Numbered from the stretch's first letter, positions 16,812 through 26,447 are shown. The stretch is 64,000 nucleotides of DNA from Paenibacillus sp. GM2 (GCF_900069005.2 NZ_LN831279.1:186001-250000); one strand, 5' to 3'. The notes: a model not told the origin generated them from the letters alone. Numbers and translations are program-made.

Positions 16812-17768
16812 ATGAACATGAATCGAACCGGAGTCAGCATGGGCCGGCAGCTGCAAGCGCCGCTGCGCCAAAGCCGTGCGCGCCAACGCCTGAACGGGAT
16901 GACCTATCATATGATGCTGCTGCCTGGCATGATCATGCTGTTCATTTTCGCCATCATTCCGATGTTCGGTGCGGTGATGGCGTTTCAGAGATTTATTCCA
17001 GCCAAGGGGATCGGCGGCTCCCCTTGGATTGGACTCGGCAATTTTACTTATATGCTGCAGCTTCCGGACAGCAGACAGATCTTTGTGAACACTCTGGTCA
17101 TCGCTGCCGGAAAGATCATTCTTGGCCTGATTGCACCGATCGTATTCGCGCTGCTGCTTCATGAGGTGCGGGTGAAGCTGTTCAAGAGCACAGTGCAGAC
17201 GATCGTCTATTTACCGCACTTTATGTCCTGGGTTGTGCTGGGAACGATGCTGACAATGATCTTCTCTTATGACGGGATGGTCAACAATTTGCTGGAACTC
17301 CTGGGTCTGGAGCGGATCATGTTTATGGCCAGCAATACATGGTTCAGGCCGCTGCTGATCGTGACGGATACCTGGAAGGAATTCGGCTATGGGACGATTA
17401 TTTATTTGGCGGCCTTAACGGCGATTAACCCGGCACTGTATGAATCGGCCGCGCTTGACGGAGCTAACCGCTGGAAGCAAATGCTGAATATTACTTTGCC
17501 AGGCATTTTTCCAACCATCATCTTATTGGGCACGCTCAGCCTGGGGAATGTGCTGAACGCCGGCTTTGATCAGGTCTTTAACATGTATAATCCGCTCGTC
17601 TACGAGACAGGGGATATTATCGATACATTTGTTTATCGTATGGGGCTTATTAATATGCAATATTCATTTGCTACGGCGGTCGGTTTGATGAAATCAGTAA
17701 TTAGCTTTGTGCTTATTATTATCTCCTATCGGCTGGCGGCCAAGTATGCCGGGTACAGGATTTTCTAG
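16812..17768 (+). CDS. ABC sugar permease, LplB type
   Basis: Inner-membrane permease of about 318 residues with six predicted membrane segments. The EAA-like loop sits at YESAALDGANRWKQMLNITLPGIFP, where the coupling helix would meet an ATPase. It resembles the LplB/YtcQ-linked permeases of Firmicutes. No ATP-binding gene lies in the operon, as usual for this class, which borrows a shared ATPase such as MsmX encoded elsewhere. Three starts are possible (GTG 16809, ATG 16812, ATG 16818); only a weak GGA precedes them. It is 18 nt from the binding-protein gene. Confidence 0.88.
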   Translation: MNMNRTGVSMGRQLQAPLRQSRARQRLNGMTYHMMLLPGMIMLFIFAIIPMFGAVMAFQRFIPAKGIGGSPWIGLGNFTYMLQLPDSRQIFVNTLVIAAGKIILGLIAPIVFALLLHEVRVKLFKSTVQTIVYLPHFMSWVVLGTMLTMIFSYDGMVNNLLELLGLERIMFMASNTWFRPLLIVTDTWKEFGYGTIIYLAALTAINPALYESAALDGANRWKQMLNITLPGIFPTIILLGTLSLGNVLNAGFDQVFNMYNPLVYETGDIIDTFVYRMGLINMQYSFATAVGLMKSVISFVLIIISYRLAAKYAGYRIF

Positions 17769-17777
17769 GAGGATCAT

Positions 17778-18665
17778 ATGGTACAGTCGCAAACCTTGGG
17801 ATCAAAAATGATGAATGCTCTGATTATCGCCGTGCTGGTTATCATCGCTTTTCTATCGCTGGCTCCGATGCTTAACACGATCATGATCTCGATCAGCAGC
17901 AGCGCGGCGGTGAACGCCAGAGAGGTCAATTTCTGGCCCGTTGACGTTAATTTCTCTTCCTATGAGAAGATTCTGAACGATGTCAAGTTCTGGCGCGCTT
18001 TCAAAATATCTGTGGAACGGGTCGTCCTTGGGGGCGGCATCAATATGCTGCTTACGGTGCTGATGGCTTACCCGCTGTCGCGCAGCACGATGCAATTCAA
18101 ATCGCGCAATGTCTACATGTGGATTATCATTTTTACTATGCTGTTTAGCGGTGGGATCGTCCCGTGGTATATGGTCATCAGCAAGCTGAATCTCATCAAT
18201 ACCCTCTGGGCGCTGGTGCTTCCAGGCGCGGTCCCGGTGTTTAACGTGATCCTGCTGATGAATTTCTTCAAGGGCATTCCCAAGGAGCTTGAGGAAGCGG
18301 CATTTATGGATGGAGCGGGGCCGCTCAAAATTTTATTGAACATCTTCCTGCCGGTCTCTCTGCCCAGCCTGGCCACAATCACCCTGTTCGTGATTGTGGG
18401 GCACTGGAACAACTTTTTTGACGGTATTGTGTTGATTAATGACAGCAGCAAAATTCCGTTGCAGACCTATCTGCAGCAGCTAAATCTGACGCGGGACCAG
18501 ATGCAGAACCTGACCGTTGAGCAGCTTCAGCAGTTCAATAAAATATCCAATACGACCCTGAATTCAGCGAAAATCTTGGTCTCCATGATTCCGATTATGA
18601 TGATATATCCTTTCTTGCAGCGGTATCTGATTCATGGCATCGTGCTTGGCTCGGTAAAGGAATAG
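17778..18665 (+). CDS. ABC sugar permease, LplC/YtcP type
   Basis: Second permease of the importer, 295 residues with about six membrane segments. The EAA-like motif is EEAAFMDGAGPLKILLNIFLPVSLP, and the C-terminus has the family-typical YPFLQRYLIHGIVLGSVKE ending. AGGAGG lies five bases before the ATG, nine bases after the LplB-type gene, so the two are co-translated. It forms the membrane channel with that protein for the binding lipoprotein encoded just upstream. Confidence 0.9.
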   Translation: MVQSQTLGSKMMNALIIAVLVIIAFLSLAPMLNTIMISISSSAAVNAREVNFWPVDVNFSSYEKILNDVKFWRAFKISVERVVLGGGINMLLTVLMAYPLSRSTMQFKSRNVYMWIIIFTMLFSGGIVPWYMVISKLNLINTLWALVLPGAVPVFNVILLMNFFKGIPKELEEAAFMDGAGPLKILLNIFLPVSLPSLATITLFVIVGHWNNFFDGIVLINDSSKIPLQTYLQQLNLTRDQMQNLTVEQLQQFNKISNTTLNSAKILVSMIPIMMIYPFLQRYLIHGIVLGSVKE

Positions 18666-18699
18666 ATGGGAAAGTAAATTTATATTGGGAGGGGTTAGC

Positions 18700-21438
18700 G
18701 TGAACTTGAAACATGGAAAGCCGTTCAGGTCCAAATGGTTTATGGCCGTCCTGGCCATTGTGCCTGCTTTAACCGTATTCACAGGAATAGGAGCTTCTCC
18801 AGCCGATGCTTACAAGTCTTCCGATGCCGATATAGCCATCAGGGCATTTAATCAATATTTCTGGAATCCCGAAACGAAGCATTTTCGGGCCGATTCGCAG
18901 CAAAGCGACTCCTACCAGAGTTTTTGGGTAGAAGCCGAATTATGGGAGATGGTCATGGATTCATATCTCCACACCTCCGATAGGACGTTAAAGCAGCAGC
19001 TTCGCCAGCAAATCGATGATATTTTTACGGGGGCGGTGGCGAAGTACGGAGAGGACTGGACGAATAATCCGTTCAACGACGATATTATGTGGTGGGCTAT
19101 GGCCAGCGCGCGAGCGTATCAAATTACCGGCGAGCCGAAATACCTGGACAAGGCGAAATATTACTTCGACTTTGTGTACGACACCCAATGGGATGAGGAA
19201 TTTGGCGGCGGACTCTGGTGGTTAAACAGCGAGCATGTTACGAAGAACGCTTGCATCAACTTTCCGGCTGCCGAAGCAGCGGTATTCCTCTATGAAATAA
19301 GCGGGGACCAGCACTATCTGGACGCCGCTTCCCGTATTTTTCGCTGGGGCAAGACGATGCTGACCGATGGCAAGGGCAAAGTCTTTGACCGGATTGAGCC
19401 GGTACGCGGCGGCGTTCCCGATGCGACCCACTATAATCAGGGAACCTTTATCGGCGCGGCGGTAGGGCTGTACCGCAGCACCGGGGATTCCGTCTATCTG
19501 GAAGATGCCGTGAAGGCCGCTCAATTTGTCAAGGAACACCAGACGGATGAGAATAGGCTGCTTAATTATGAAGGGCCCAACGGGGACTTGAAGGGCGGCA
19601 AGACGATTCTAATTCGTAATCTGGCCTATTTATTAACCTCCCTGGACGGAAAAAAGGCTGCATCAGGCTATAAGCAGTTTAGCAGGGAGCTTGACGAATG
19701 GCTCGCTTATAATACGGAAATGGCCTGGAGCCACCGCAATGAGGATGGAATTGTTGACGGCAATTGGATCGGCCGCAGGCAGTCCGGAACCTACGACTCC
19801 TGGACAGCGTCCAGTGCCGTTCAGGCGCTGGCGGTCCTTAAGCCCAGGAGTATGCCGCTAAGCTATCAGACCAGGGATGCCTATCATAAAATTGAAGCGG
19901 AGAAGTACAATGACGGCAAGGGTTTCATCCTGGAGGGAAGCGCAGAAGGAACGATGCAGCTCGGCGGAATTCAATCCGGCCATTTTGCAGCCTACAAGCA
20001 GGTGGACTTTGGCAAGCTGGGTGCCAAGGGCTTTATTGCCAGGGCGGCCAGCGGGACGGCAGGCGGCAGGATCGAGATTCGTCTGGATGCTCTGAACGGT
20101 CCGGTCGTTGGCACTGTCAACGTCGAAGACACAGGCGGATGGGAGCATTTTATGGATGCCGTCAGCGTATTGAAAGATCACCAGGGCCATCCTGCAACGG
20201 TAACCGGAGTTCATGACGTGTATCTGGTATTTGAAGAAACAACGGACAGCTATCTGTTTAATCTCAATTGGTTCAAATTCACGCGGGATGATCCGACCAG
20301 GACAGACGCTTTCGCTAAGTTGCAGGCGGAAGATTTTGATGACAGCTTCGGGTTGGACCGAAATATGGAGCATGGCTATATTGAGGGGATTTCCGATGGA
20401 GCTCATGCTCTTTATCGGGGGATTGATTTCGCTGACGGAGCGTCCGGGGTTACGGTATATGTATCAAGCGGATCCCAAGGCGGAACGATTGAGGTAAGGC
20501 TCGACAGTCCGCAGGGACCAGTGGTCAGCGAGATCCCGGTTCCGGCCATGGGCGATTGGAATCGGTGGATGAACATGATGTCCATCGTTGATGATACGCT
20601 GGCAACCGGTACTCATGATGTATATCTAACCTTTAAAGGAACAAATGGAGCTGATTTCCCATGCAATCTGGATTGGTTTAATTTCACGACGGTGAAGGGC
20701 AAGGTTATGGATGCCTATAGCAAAATAGAAGCCGAGAGTTATACAAGTGCAGTGGAGCTTGGAACGGAGACGGGCGGAGGTCATACCTATTTGGCTGGTT
20801 TGTATGGCCCGAATCAGCCTTATGCAATGTACAACTATATTGATTTTGGCAGCGGCAGTCCGGAGCAGTTCCATGTGCATGCGGCCAGTGATACCGCTGG
20901 CGGTACCCTTGAAGTGCGGATCGATGGAGTGAACGGCCCTGTAATCTCAACTGTGCAAGTGACGGGGACCGGAGGCTGGCAAAAATTTCAGGTTTTCTCG
21001 TCAGAGATAACCACCCGCGTAACGGGAAAACATCTGATATTCCTTGTTTTTAAGGGATCGGACTGGTTGTACAATATCGATAAATTCACCTTTGGGGATC
21101 CTGAGGTATTCACCGCTCCTGCTCCCGAGCCTGAACCGGTGATAGATCATATTCCGCCGGGAGAGGTGGAGAATGTGCGCGTGGTGCAAGCAGGACAAAG
21201 CATGGGGCTCTATTGGGATGGACCCTATGATTTGGACGGACAAAAAGTGTTGATCAGCCTGTTTCAGAACAAAAAACAGGTCGGTCATACATTAGAGGTA
21301 TCAAGAGGGGTTCAGACCGTTGTACTCCCGAAAATACCCGCTGCCAAAAGTTATTCGATAACGATTCAAAGCGTGGATGTCTCGGGTAATAGATCCAAGG
21401 GATATACGTTTCGGCTGAAGGATCATCTGCGCGGGTAA
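18700..21438 (+). CDS. Secreted GH76 alpha-1,6-mannanase-like hydrolase with three CBM6-type modules
   Basis: Secreted enzyme of ~912 residues. A signal peptide (to about ...GASPADA, res ~38) is followed by an (alpha/alpha)6 GH76 catalytic domain (~res 45-385) with the adjacent aspartates of NPFNDDIMWWAM (Asp127-Asp128), the expected catalytic pair. GH76 enzymes cut alpha-1,6-mannan backbones of fungal cell walls. Three CBM6/35-like modules follow (~res 398-530, 537-665, 669-800; each with K-[IL]-[EQ]-A-E, a G-G-[TR]-[IL]-E-[IV]-R strand and an N-[IL]-[DN]-[WK]-F ending), then an FN3-like module to the end. GTG at 18700 is chosen because GGGAGG at 18687-18692 fits it; the frame is open from 18685. 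As the last gene of the operon it suggests the imported sugar is a mannan fragment. Confidence 0.87.
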   Translation: MNLKHGKPFRSKWFMAVLAIVPALTVFTGIGASPADAYKSSDADIAIRAFNQYFWNPETKHFRADSQQSDSYQSFWVEAELWEMVMDSYLHTSDRTLKQQLRQQIDDIFTGAVAKYGEDWTNNPFNDDIMWWAMASARAYQITGEPKYLDKAKYYFDFVYDTQWDEEFGGGLWWLNSEHVTKNACINFPAAEAAVFLYEISGDQHYLDAASRIFRWGKTMLTDGKGKVFDRIEPVRGGVPDATHYNQGTFIGAAVGLYRSTGDSVYLEDAVKAAQFVKEHQTDENRLLNYEGPNGDLKGGKTILIRNLAYLLTSLDGKKAASGYKQFSRELDEWLAYNTEMAWSHRNEDGIVDGNWIGRRQSGTYDSWTASSAVQALAVLKPRSMPLSYQTRDAYHKIEAEKYNDGKGFILEGSAEGTMQLGGIQSGHFAAYKQVDFGKLGAKGFIARAASGTAGGRIEIRLDALNGPVVGTVNVEDTGGWEHFMDAVSVLKDHQGHPATVTGVHDVYLVFEETTDSYLFNLNWFKFTRDDPTRTDAFAKLQAEDFDDSFGLDRNMEHGYIEGISDGAHALYRGIDFADGASGVTVYVSSGSQGGTIEVRLDSPQGPVVSEIPVPAMGDWNRWMNMMSIVDDTLATGTHDVYLTFKGTNGADFPCNLDWFNFTTVKGKVMDAYSKIEAESYTSAVELGTETGGGHTYLAGLYGPNQPYAMYNYIDFGSGSPEQFHVHAASDTAGGTLEVRIDGVNGPVISTVQVTGTGGWQKFQVFSSEITTRVTGKHLIFLVFKGSDWLYNIDKFTFGDPEVFTAPAPEPEPVIDHIPPGEVENVRVVQAGQSMGLYWDGPYDLDGQKVLISLFQNKKQVGHTLEVSRGVQTVVLPKIPAAKSYSITIQSVDVSGNRSKGYTFRLKDHLRG

Positions 21439-21559
21439 CTTATTGGAATTTCCAGCCCGGGTAGGTGTATAATTTGTTACACAATCAGTTCAGCAATATT
21501 CCCGCTGGCGCTGATATAATAAAATACTGGAAATGTCGTGCTTATTCATTGCAAATACG

Positions 21560-21601
21560 GGCTATCCTAAGGTCATCTGACCTTATGTGATAGCCTTTGT
21601 T
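21560..21601 (+). terminator. Rho-independent terminator after the mannan operon
   Basis: GGCTATC / GATAGCC outer stem enclosing AAGGTCA / TGACCTT, followed by TTTGTTC; about 120 nt after the GH76 stop codon. A TATAAT at 21515-21520 lies just upstream, so a short transcript ending here is also possible. Confidence 0.6.
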
Positions 21602-21702
21602 CATTGTTGGCGTAATGGTTCTGTAACCTCTTCATCTCGTCATTCTATATGATTAGAGATAGAGTTAGTCAGTCTATGAATTTAGAATTGAATGGTGATG
21701 AC

Positions 21703-23046
21703 ATGAGAATCAATCGAATGATATTTGTATTTATAATCAGCGGAGTTGTCCTGCTTCTCGGCGGCTGCAGTCTGGGCAGTACGCCATTTCAGCTGCTGCA
21801 GCCCCCGGCCCAGTCCCAGCAGCAGTCCAATATCCGCCAGGAAGTACTGCAGCAATTGCCGCCTCATTCCAAGCTGGTCATACCCGATAACGGACCTTAT
21901 GGGGCCACGGCGATATTCATTAAAGATATTCTCGGGGATGGCCATCGGCAGGTGATTGCTTTTTATGCCAATGAAAGCGATGAATTTGAACACGGGTATA
22001 TTCTATTGCGGGAGAATCAAGGGAAATGGGAACGGATGGATCAGGTTGCAGTTCCAAGCCGCGGTATCGATTTCTTCCAGCTTGCCGATCTTGACGGAGA
22101 CGGACGCAGCGAGATTATTACCGGCTGGAAGGGCGGGGTTCGCGGACGCAATGAGCTGCAGATTCATTCGGTGAATGAGCAGAACAAGCTTGAACTGGCT
22201 GGGGATATGCTGTACACCAGGATACTTGTTACCGACCTGGATGGCAACAACAGACCGGAGCTGTTCAACCTGTCCTGGGATTCCGAGAAAATGGTAGCGG
22301 AAGCGGCTTTATATGATTTTCATGATGGCCGGTTAGTCAAGCAAACAGCGCTTGATCTGGATGGTGCGATCAACGGCTATGCCCAGGTTGTTACCGGCAA
22401 AGTAAATGAAGAACGTCAGGGAATCGTCATCGTGGCAGATTTCGGCGCCCACTCTTCTTATACTTCGCTGCTGATTAAGGAGCAAGGGCAGTTAAAGGAT
22501 GTGCTTAATGCCGATCCGCTCAACCCGGAATTTTTTAATGCTCAGACGACCTTGAGCGAGGATATCAACGGGGATGGAATTCTGGAAATTGACCGGATGA
22601 AGGAGCCTCCGGGAACAGAGGATATCCCTTATTCGGACATGCCGTTCATTCATGAGTGGATACAGTGGACGCCGCAAGGCAAGCTGCAGCCCGTGATGGA
22701 CAGCTTCTATAGCTTTGAGAACAATTACCGCTTTGATCTGCCGATGCGTTGGATCGATCAGGTGACACTGCAGTATACCGGCGACAATGAGGATATCTCG
22801 TTCAGACCCCTGCGGAACCCTGAGCTATCGCTCCTGGAGATCAAAATAGTGCCTTTGTCCGACAAGAGTCAAGAGATTGAAAAATGGAAGAAGGCAGGCT
22901 ATCAATTTGTTTCCTTGCGCGAAGGCAAGGACAAGTGGATTGCTGGCATATTCCCGGAAAGTTTGCAGGAATATCCGAATGCAATTCAATCGTTGGCTAT
23001 TTCGGTGAAGGAATTGGTCAGCGGTTTTAAAGATACGAAATATTAA
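21703..23046 (+). CDS. Lipoprotein with FG-GAP/VCBS-like repeats
   Basis: Surface lipoprotein of about 447 residues. A hydrophobic signal ends in LLGGC (lipobox). The body contains Asp-rich motifs such as FQLADLDGDGRSEIITGW, ILVTDLDGNNRPELF and DINGDGILEID, like the calcium-binding blades of FG-GAP/VCBS beta-propellers. No enzymatic residues are recognised. GGTGAT precedes ATG 21703; an open stretch from 21649 lacks a ribosome binding site. A response regulator starts 23 nt downstream and its kinase follows, so this may be an accessory sensor for that two-component system, which is an inference from gene order only. Confidence 0.78.
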   Translation: MRINRMIFVFIISGVVLLLGGCSLGSTPFQLLQPPAQSQQQSNIRQEVLQQLPPHSKLVIPDNGPYGATAIFIKDILGDGHRQVIAFYANESDEFEHGYILLRENQGKWERMDQVAVPSRGIDFFQLADLDGDGRSEIITGWKGGVRGRNELQIHSVNEQNKLELAGDMLYTRILVTDLDGNNRPELFNLSWDSEKMVAEAALYDFHDGRLVKQTALDLDGAINGYAQVVTGKVNEERQGIVIVADFGAHSSYTSLLIKEQGQLKDVLNADPLNPEFFNAQTTLSEDINGDGILEIDRMKEPPGTEDIPYSDMPFIHEWIQWTPQGKLQPVMDSFYSFENNYRFDLPMRWIDQVTLQYTGDNEDISFRPLRNPELSLLEIKIVPLSDKSQEIEKWKKAGYQFVSLREGKDKWIAGIFPESLQEYPNAIQSLAISVKELVSGFKDTKY

Positions 23047-23069
23047 GGCAGTGTTGGAGGTTGTACAAG

Positions 23070-23768
23070 ATGAAGGTAATGATTGTAGAGGATGAGCGCC
23101 CGATCCGTAATTTTGTGCGCATCAACTTGAAACGGCAGGGGATCGTCGTTGTGGAGGCGGAATCCGGTGAGGAGGCAATGGAAGCTGTAGAGAGGGAGAA
23201 GGACATAGATATAGCCTTGCTTGATATTCAACTGCCCGCGATTAGCGGGCTTGATGTGTGTAGAATGCTCAGGCGTTCTTTTCCGAAAATGGGCATAATT
23301 ATGCTAACAGCACTAACGCAAGAGGAAGACTTGGTGGCCGCGCTTGAAATGGGGGCGGATGATTATATATGTAAACCGTTCAGTCCAACTGAGCTGTTGG
23401 CCCGGATTAATGCGCTTTACCGCAGATTGCATCCTGTGGCGTATGAAATGGGCGGACAGCTTCAGTCGGGCATTTTTAGGTTATCGTCGAAGGAACGGAA
23501 GCTGTGGAAAAATGGGATTGAGGTGGAGCTGACGCCGACCGAATATGCGTTGATGAAATTGTTTCTGGAGCATGCAGACGCCAGCTTGAGCAGGGATGAC
23601 ATCCTTAATGCGGTATGGGGACAGGATTATTCGGGTGAGGTAAAGACTGTCGACGTACATATGCGGCGCTTGCGCAACAAGATTGAGGACGATCCTTCTC
23701 ATCCGCACTGGATTCATACGGTGTGGGGACATGGCTACAAATGGAGCTCACAGCATGAAGAGCATTAA
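23070..23768 (+). CDS. OmpR/PhoB-type response regulator
   Basis: Response regulator of 232 residues. The REC domain (res ~1-118) has IVEDERPIRNF, IALLDIQLPAISGLDV (phospho-acceptor Asp), MLTALTQEED and GADDYICKPFSPTELLARI. The winged helix (~res 130-230) has VELTPTEYALMKLFLEHAD, DVHMRRLRNKIEDDP and the IHTVWGHGYKW ending. GGAGG at 23056-23060 is nine bases from ATG 23070. The kinase gene overlaps its 3' end by 14 nt, marking them as a pair. Likely targets include its own operon and possibly the exported protein at 25308. Confidence 0.93.
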   Translation: MKVMIVEDERPIRNFVRINLKRQGIVVVEAESGEEAMEAVEREKDIDIALLDIQLPAISGLDVCRMLRRSFPKMGIIMLTALTQEEDLVAALEMGADDYICKPFSPTELLARINALYRRLHPVAYEMGGQLQSGIFRLSSKERKLWKNGIEVELTPTEYALMKLFLEHADASLSRDDILNAVWGQDYSGEVKTVDVHMRRLRNKIEDDPSHPHWIHTVWGHGYKWSSQHEEH

Positions 23769-25152
23769 GAGCAAGCTGTTATTAAGCCATTTCTTTATTA
23801 TTTTGTTCGTTACAACCTTGTTTTCCACCGTCTTCCTGTATGGTGTCCACCGGTATTATTACCAGGGGGCGAAGGAAGCGTTCGCGGAGCGGGTGGATGT
23901 GCTGTCTTCATACTACAATAAATTTATTAACGATGAGACGCTGCGTGAAAAAGCGACAGAGATCTTCCAGCAAATTCCGACGGCTGATTATATGAGTATT
24001 CAAGTGCTTGATCTGTCGGGAAAGGTGCTGATGGATGCCAATGGCTTCGAGCAGGAGGGGCAGCTGTCCTCGCCGGATATTACCGAAGCCACTCAGGCCG
24101 GAGAAGGGTCTTGGACCGGAAGGACAGAGCAGGACGGCGAGCATGTGATAGCATACAGCTATGCCCTGTACCGGGAGGAGAATGCCGTTGGTGTCGTTCG
24201 GTTTGTTACATCCTTGGCTGCGGTTGATAAACTGTATGCGGAGATCGTCTTGGTTACGCTGACGCTCAGCGTCGGCATTATTGCCGCTTCCTTCATCGTC
24301 AGTTTATTTCTGTCGAGCAGAATGGTGGGCCCCCTGCTTGAATTGCGACGCATAGCCAATGCGTATATCAGGGGGGATTTCCATGTCCGTTCCGAGAATC
24401 GGCAGCGCGATGAGATTGCTGTGCTTGGTCAGACGATGAATGTCATGGCCGAGGAAATTTTAAAAACCGATAAGCTGAAGCATGAGTTTATTTCGACGGT
24501 GTCCCATGAATTAAGGACGCCGCTTACTTCTATTCAGGGCTGGTCGGAAACGCTGCTTACCGGAGATATGCAGGATAGAGAAGAACTGCTCGACGGGCTG
24601 CAGACGATTCGTGATGAGGCAAAGCGGCTCAACGGCATGGTTAATGATCTGCTGGACTTCTCCAAGCTGCAGGCCAAACATCTGGAGATGCATCCGACGC
24701 GCTGGAATGTAGGAGAATTGCTGCATGAACTGAAAATACAATTCGCGGCCCACCTCGAGCAAAAGGGGGTTACTCTGCGGACTGAGTATGATGATGCCGG
24801 ATATATTACGGCGGACCGCAACCGGATGAAGCAAGTGCTGATTAATTTGCTGGACAATGCGATCAAGTTCTCGCATAAGGGCGGTGAAGTGCTGCTGAGA
24901 GCCCGGCGGCTGGAGCAGGGGCTTCAGCTTGAGGTGATCGATGAAGGCGAGGGGATCGCACCGGCTGATTTGGAGAAGATGATGACCAAGTTTTTTAAGG
25001 GCAAGAGCAAGCAATCCGGCAGCGGAATCGGGCTTGCCCTGGCCAGGGAGATCGTGGAACTGCATGGGGGAAGCATGAAGATGGACAGCGAGTTGCATCA
25101 GGGGACAACGGTAACTATTGTATTGCCTTCTGCTTCATCGCTGCTGACGTAG
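23755..25152 (+). CDS. Sensor histidine kinase (HAMP-HisKA-HATPase)
   Basis: Membrane kinase of 465 residues, cognate to the preceding regulator. TM1 (~9-30) and TM2 (~160-190) bracket a ~130-residue extracytoplasmic sensor domain. HAMP follows, then HisKA with FISTVSHELRTPLTSIQGW (phospho-acceptor His ~251) and HATPase motifs QVLINLLDNAIKFS (N box), DEGEGI (G1) and GSGIGLALAREIV (G2). TGGAG is eight bases before ATG 23755, which lies within the regulator gene and implies translational coupling. The signal is unknown; involvement of the lipoprotein encoded upstream is possible. Confidence 0.93.
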   Translation: MKSIKSKLLLSHFFIILFVTTLFSTVFLYGVHRYYYQGAKEAFAERVDVLSSYYNKFINDETLREKATEIFQQIPTADYMSIQVLDLSGKVLMDANGFEQEGQLSSPDITEATQAGEGSWTGRTEQDGEHVIAYSYALYREENAVGVVRFVTSLAAVDKLYAEIVLVTLTLSVGIIAASFIVSLFLSSRMVGPLLELRRIANAYIRGDFHVRSENRQRDEIAVLGQTMNVMAEEILKTDKLKHEFISTVSHELRTPLTSIQGWSETLLTGDMQDREELLDGLQTIRDEAKRLNGMVNDLLDFSKLQAKHLEMHPTRWNVGELLHELKIQFAAHLEQKGVTLRTEYDDAGYITADRNRMKQVLINLLDNAIKFSHKGGEVLLRARRLEQGLQLEVIDEGEGIAPADLEKMMTKFFKGKSKQSGSGIGLALAREIVELHGGSMKMDSELHQGTTVTIVLPSASSLLT

Positions 25153-25307
25153 GCTGTTGTTGATTTGTAACTATCTCTTTCACCGCTCCTGTTACGATAG
25201 GTTCACAGGAAGATTAGTCCAATTAAATGCTGGCTGCTGCCGGCGAATTCAGACTAATGCTTCAGAATCTAGAGTTTAACTTACTCATTATCGAAAGGGC
25301 GATGGAC

Positions 25308-26447
25308 ATGAAAACAGGGATGGCTAAAAAATCGATTATTGCTTTGGGAGTGGCTGGCGGATTGCTGATCAGCGGCGTGGGTGTTGCCCAGCTGGCACAA
25401 CCGGTACAAGCGGCACAAGGGGTTGCACCCTCCGCCAAAAGCGTGGTTGAGGCAGAGCTCTCAAATAAGCTGGAGCAGAAGGTTACTATTAAGACGAAGG
25501 CGCTCACCTCGAATAGTCCCTATTTGAAGGTACATGTGAAAATTCCAGTCGTGGAGGGCTTGAAGGATACACAATATGGCCTGGAAATGAACGATATTAT
25601 TGAACGCAATGCGGATAAGGCGATTCAAGAGTGGGAGAAGCTGGCTGCGGAAGGAGCCAAGGAGGCAAAAGAGAATAAATATGAATTCCGTCCGTATGAA
25701 TTGTATATCGACTATGAGGTGAAGTCAGACGGCTCGGCTGCCGTTAATCCGCAGCAATTGCTCTCGTTTGTAGTTACTCAAGAGGGCTTTAGCGGAGGAA
25801 CTTCAATGCCGATCAAATATTTCTACAATGTATGGAATAAAGCCGAGGCCGAACGGGTGACGCTTGAGGAATTGTTTGGCTCCGATTATAAAGCAGCGCT
25901 GGACAAGCAAATTCGTGAGCAAATTGCTAAGCAGCCGGACGATTATTTCGCGGACGAGTTCAAAGGAATCGATGCCGGACAAGAGGAGGATTTCTATGTG
26001 AAGGACGGCAAGGCTGTGATCGTATTCCCTAAATACTCGATCGCACCAGGAGCCGCAGGAACACCGGAATTCAGCATTGCCCTTGCCGCCAAAGGGGAAG
26101 ATCATGAAGCTGCGAAGGCCAGTGTTGTCATCAACAAGAGCGAATACTACACAAAAGCAGATGGGCAGATGATGATTCCACTGCGTTCCACGATTGAAGG
26201 TCTTGGCTTCAAGCTGACCTGGAATGCAAAGGAGAAGAGAGCAGACCTGACCAAGGATGCTGTATTTACATCGATTGAGCTCGGCAAGGATCAATATTTC
26301 TTGAACAAGGTAGCTCCGTTCTCCCTTGGTGCTGCTCCAGAGCTGCATAATAAGAATACGTATGTTCCGGCAGATTTCGTAACCAAAGTGCTTCAAGGTA
26401 CGATCGAAAAGGCTGAGAACGGAGCGCTTAACGTAACGCTTAAATAA
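25308..26447 (+). CDS. Exported DUF3298-like / copper-amine-oxidase-N (stalk) domain protein
   Basis: Exported protein of about 379 residues. A signal peptide (MAKKSIIALGVAGGLLISGV... QAA) is followed by a region (~res 60-260) resembling the DUF3298/RsiV-type extracellular fold (YELYIDYEVKSDG, VTLEELFGSDYKAALD, IVFPKYSIAPGAAGTPEFSI). The C-terminal ~90 residues match the copper-amine-oxidase N-terminal-like stalk domain common in Paenibacillus surface proteins (MMIPLRSTIEGLGFKLTWN, NTYVPADFVTKVL). AAAGGG is eight bases from ATG 25308; upstream in-frame starts lack support. It sits 155 nt after the kinase gene with its own terminator. It may be a wall-associated sensor or stress protein; no enzymatic role is evident. 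Confidence 0.78.
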   Translation: MKTGMAKKSIIALGVAGGLLISGVGVAQLAQPVQAAQGVAPSAKSVVEAELSNKLEQKVTIKTKALTSNSPYLKVHVKIPVVEGLKDTQYGLEMNDIIERNADKAIQEWEKLAAEGAKEAKENKYEFRPYELYIDYEVKSDGSAAVNPQQLLSFVVTQEGFSGGTSMPIKYFYNVWNKAEAERVTLEELFGSDYKAALDKQIREQIAKQPDDYFADEFKGIDAGQEEDFYVKDGKAVIVFPKYSIAPGAAGTPEFSIALAAKGEDHEAAKASVVINKSEYYTKADGQMMIPLRSTIEGLGFKLTWNAKEKRADLTKDAVFTSIELGKDQYFLNKVAPFSLGAAPELHNKNTYVPADFVTKVLQGTIEKAENGALNVTLK

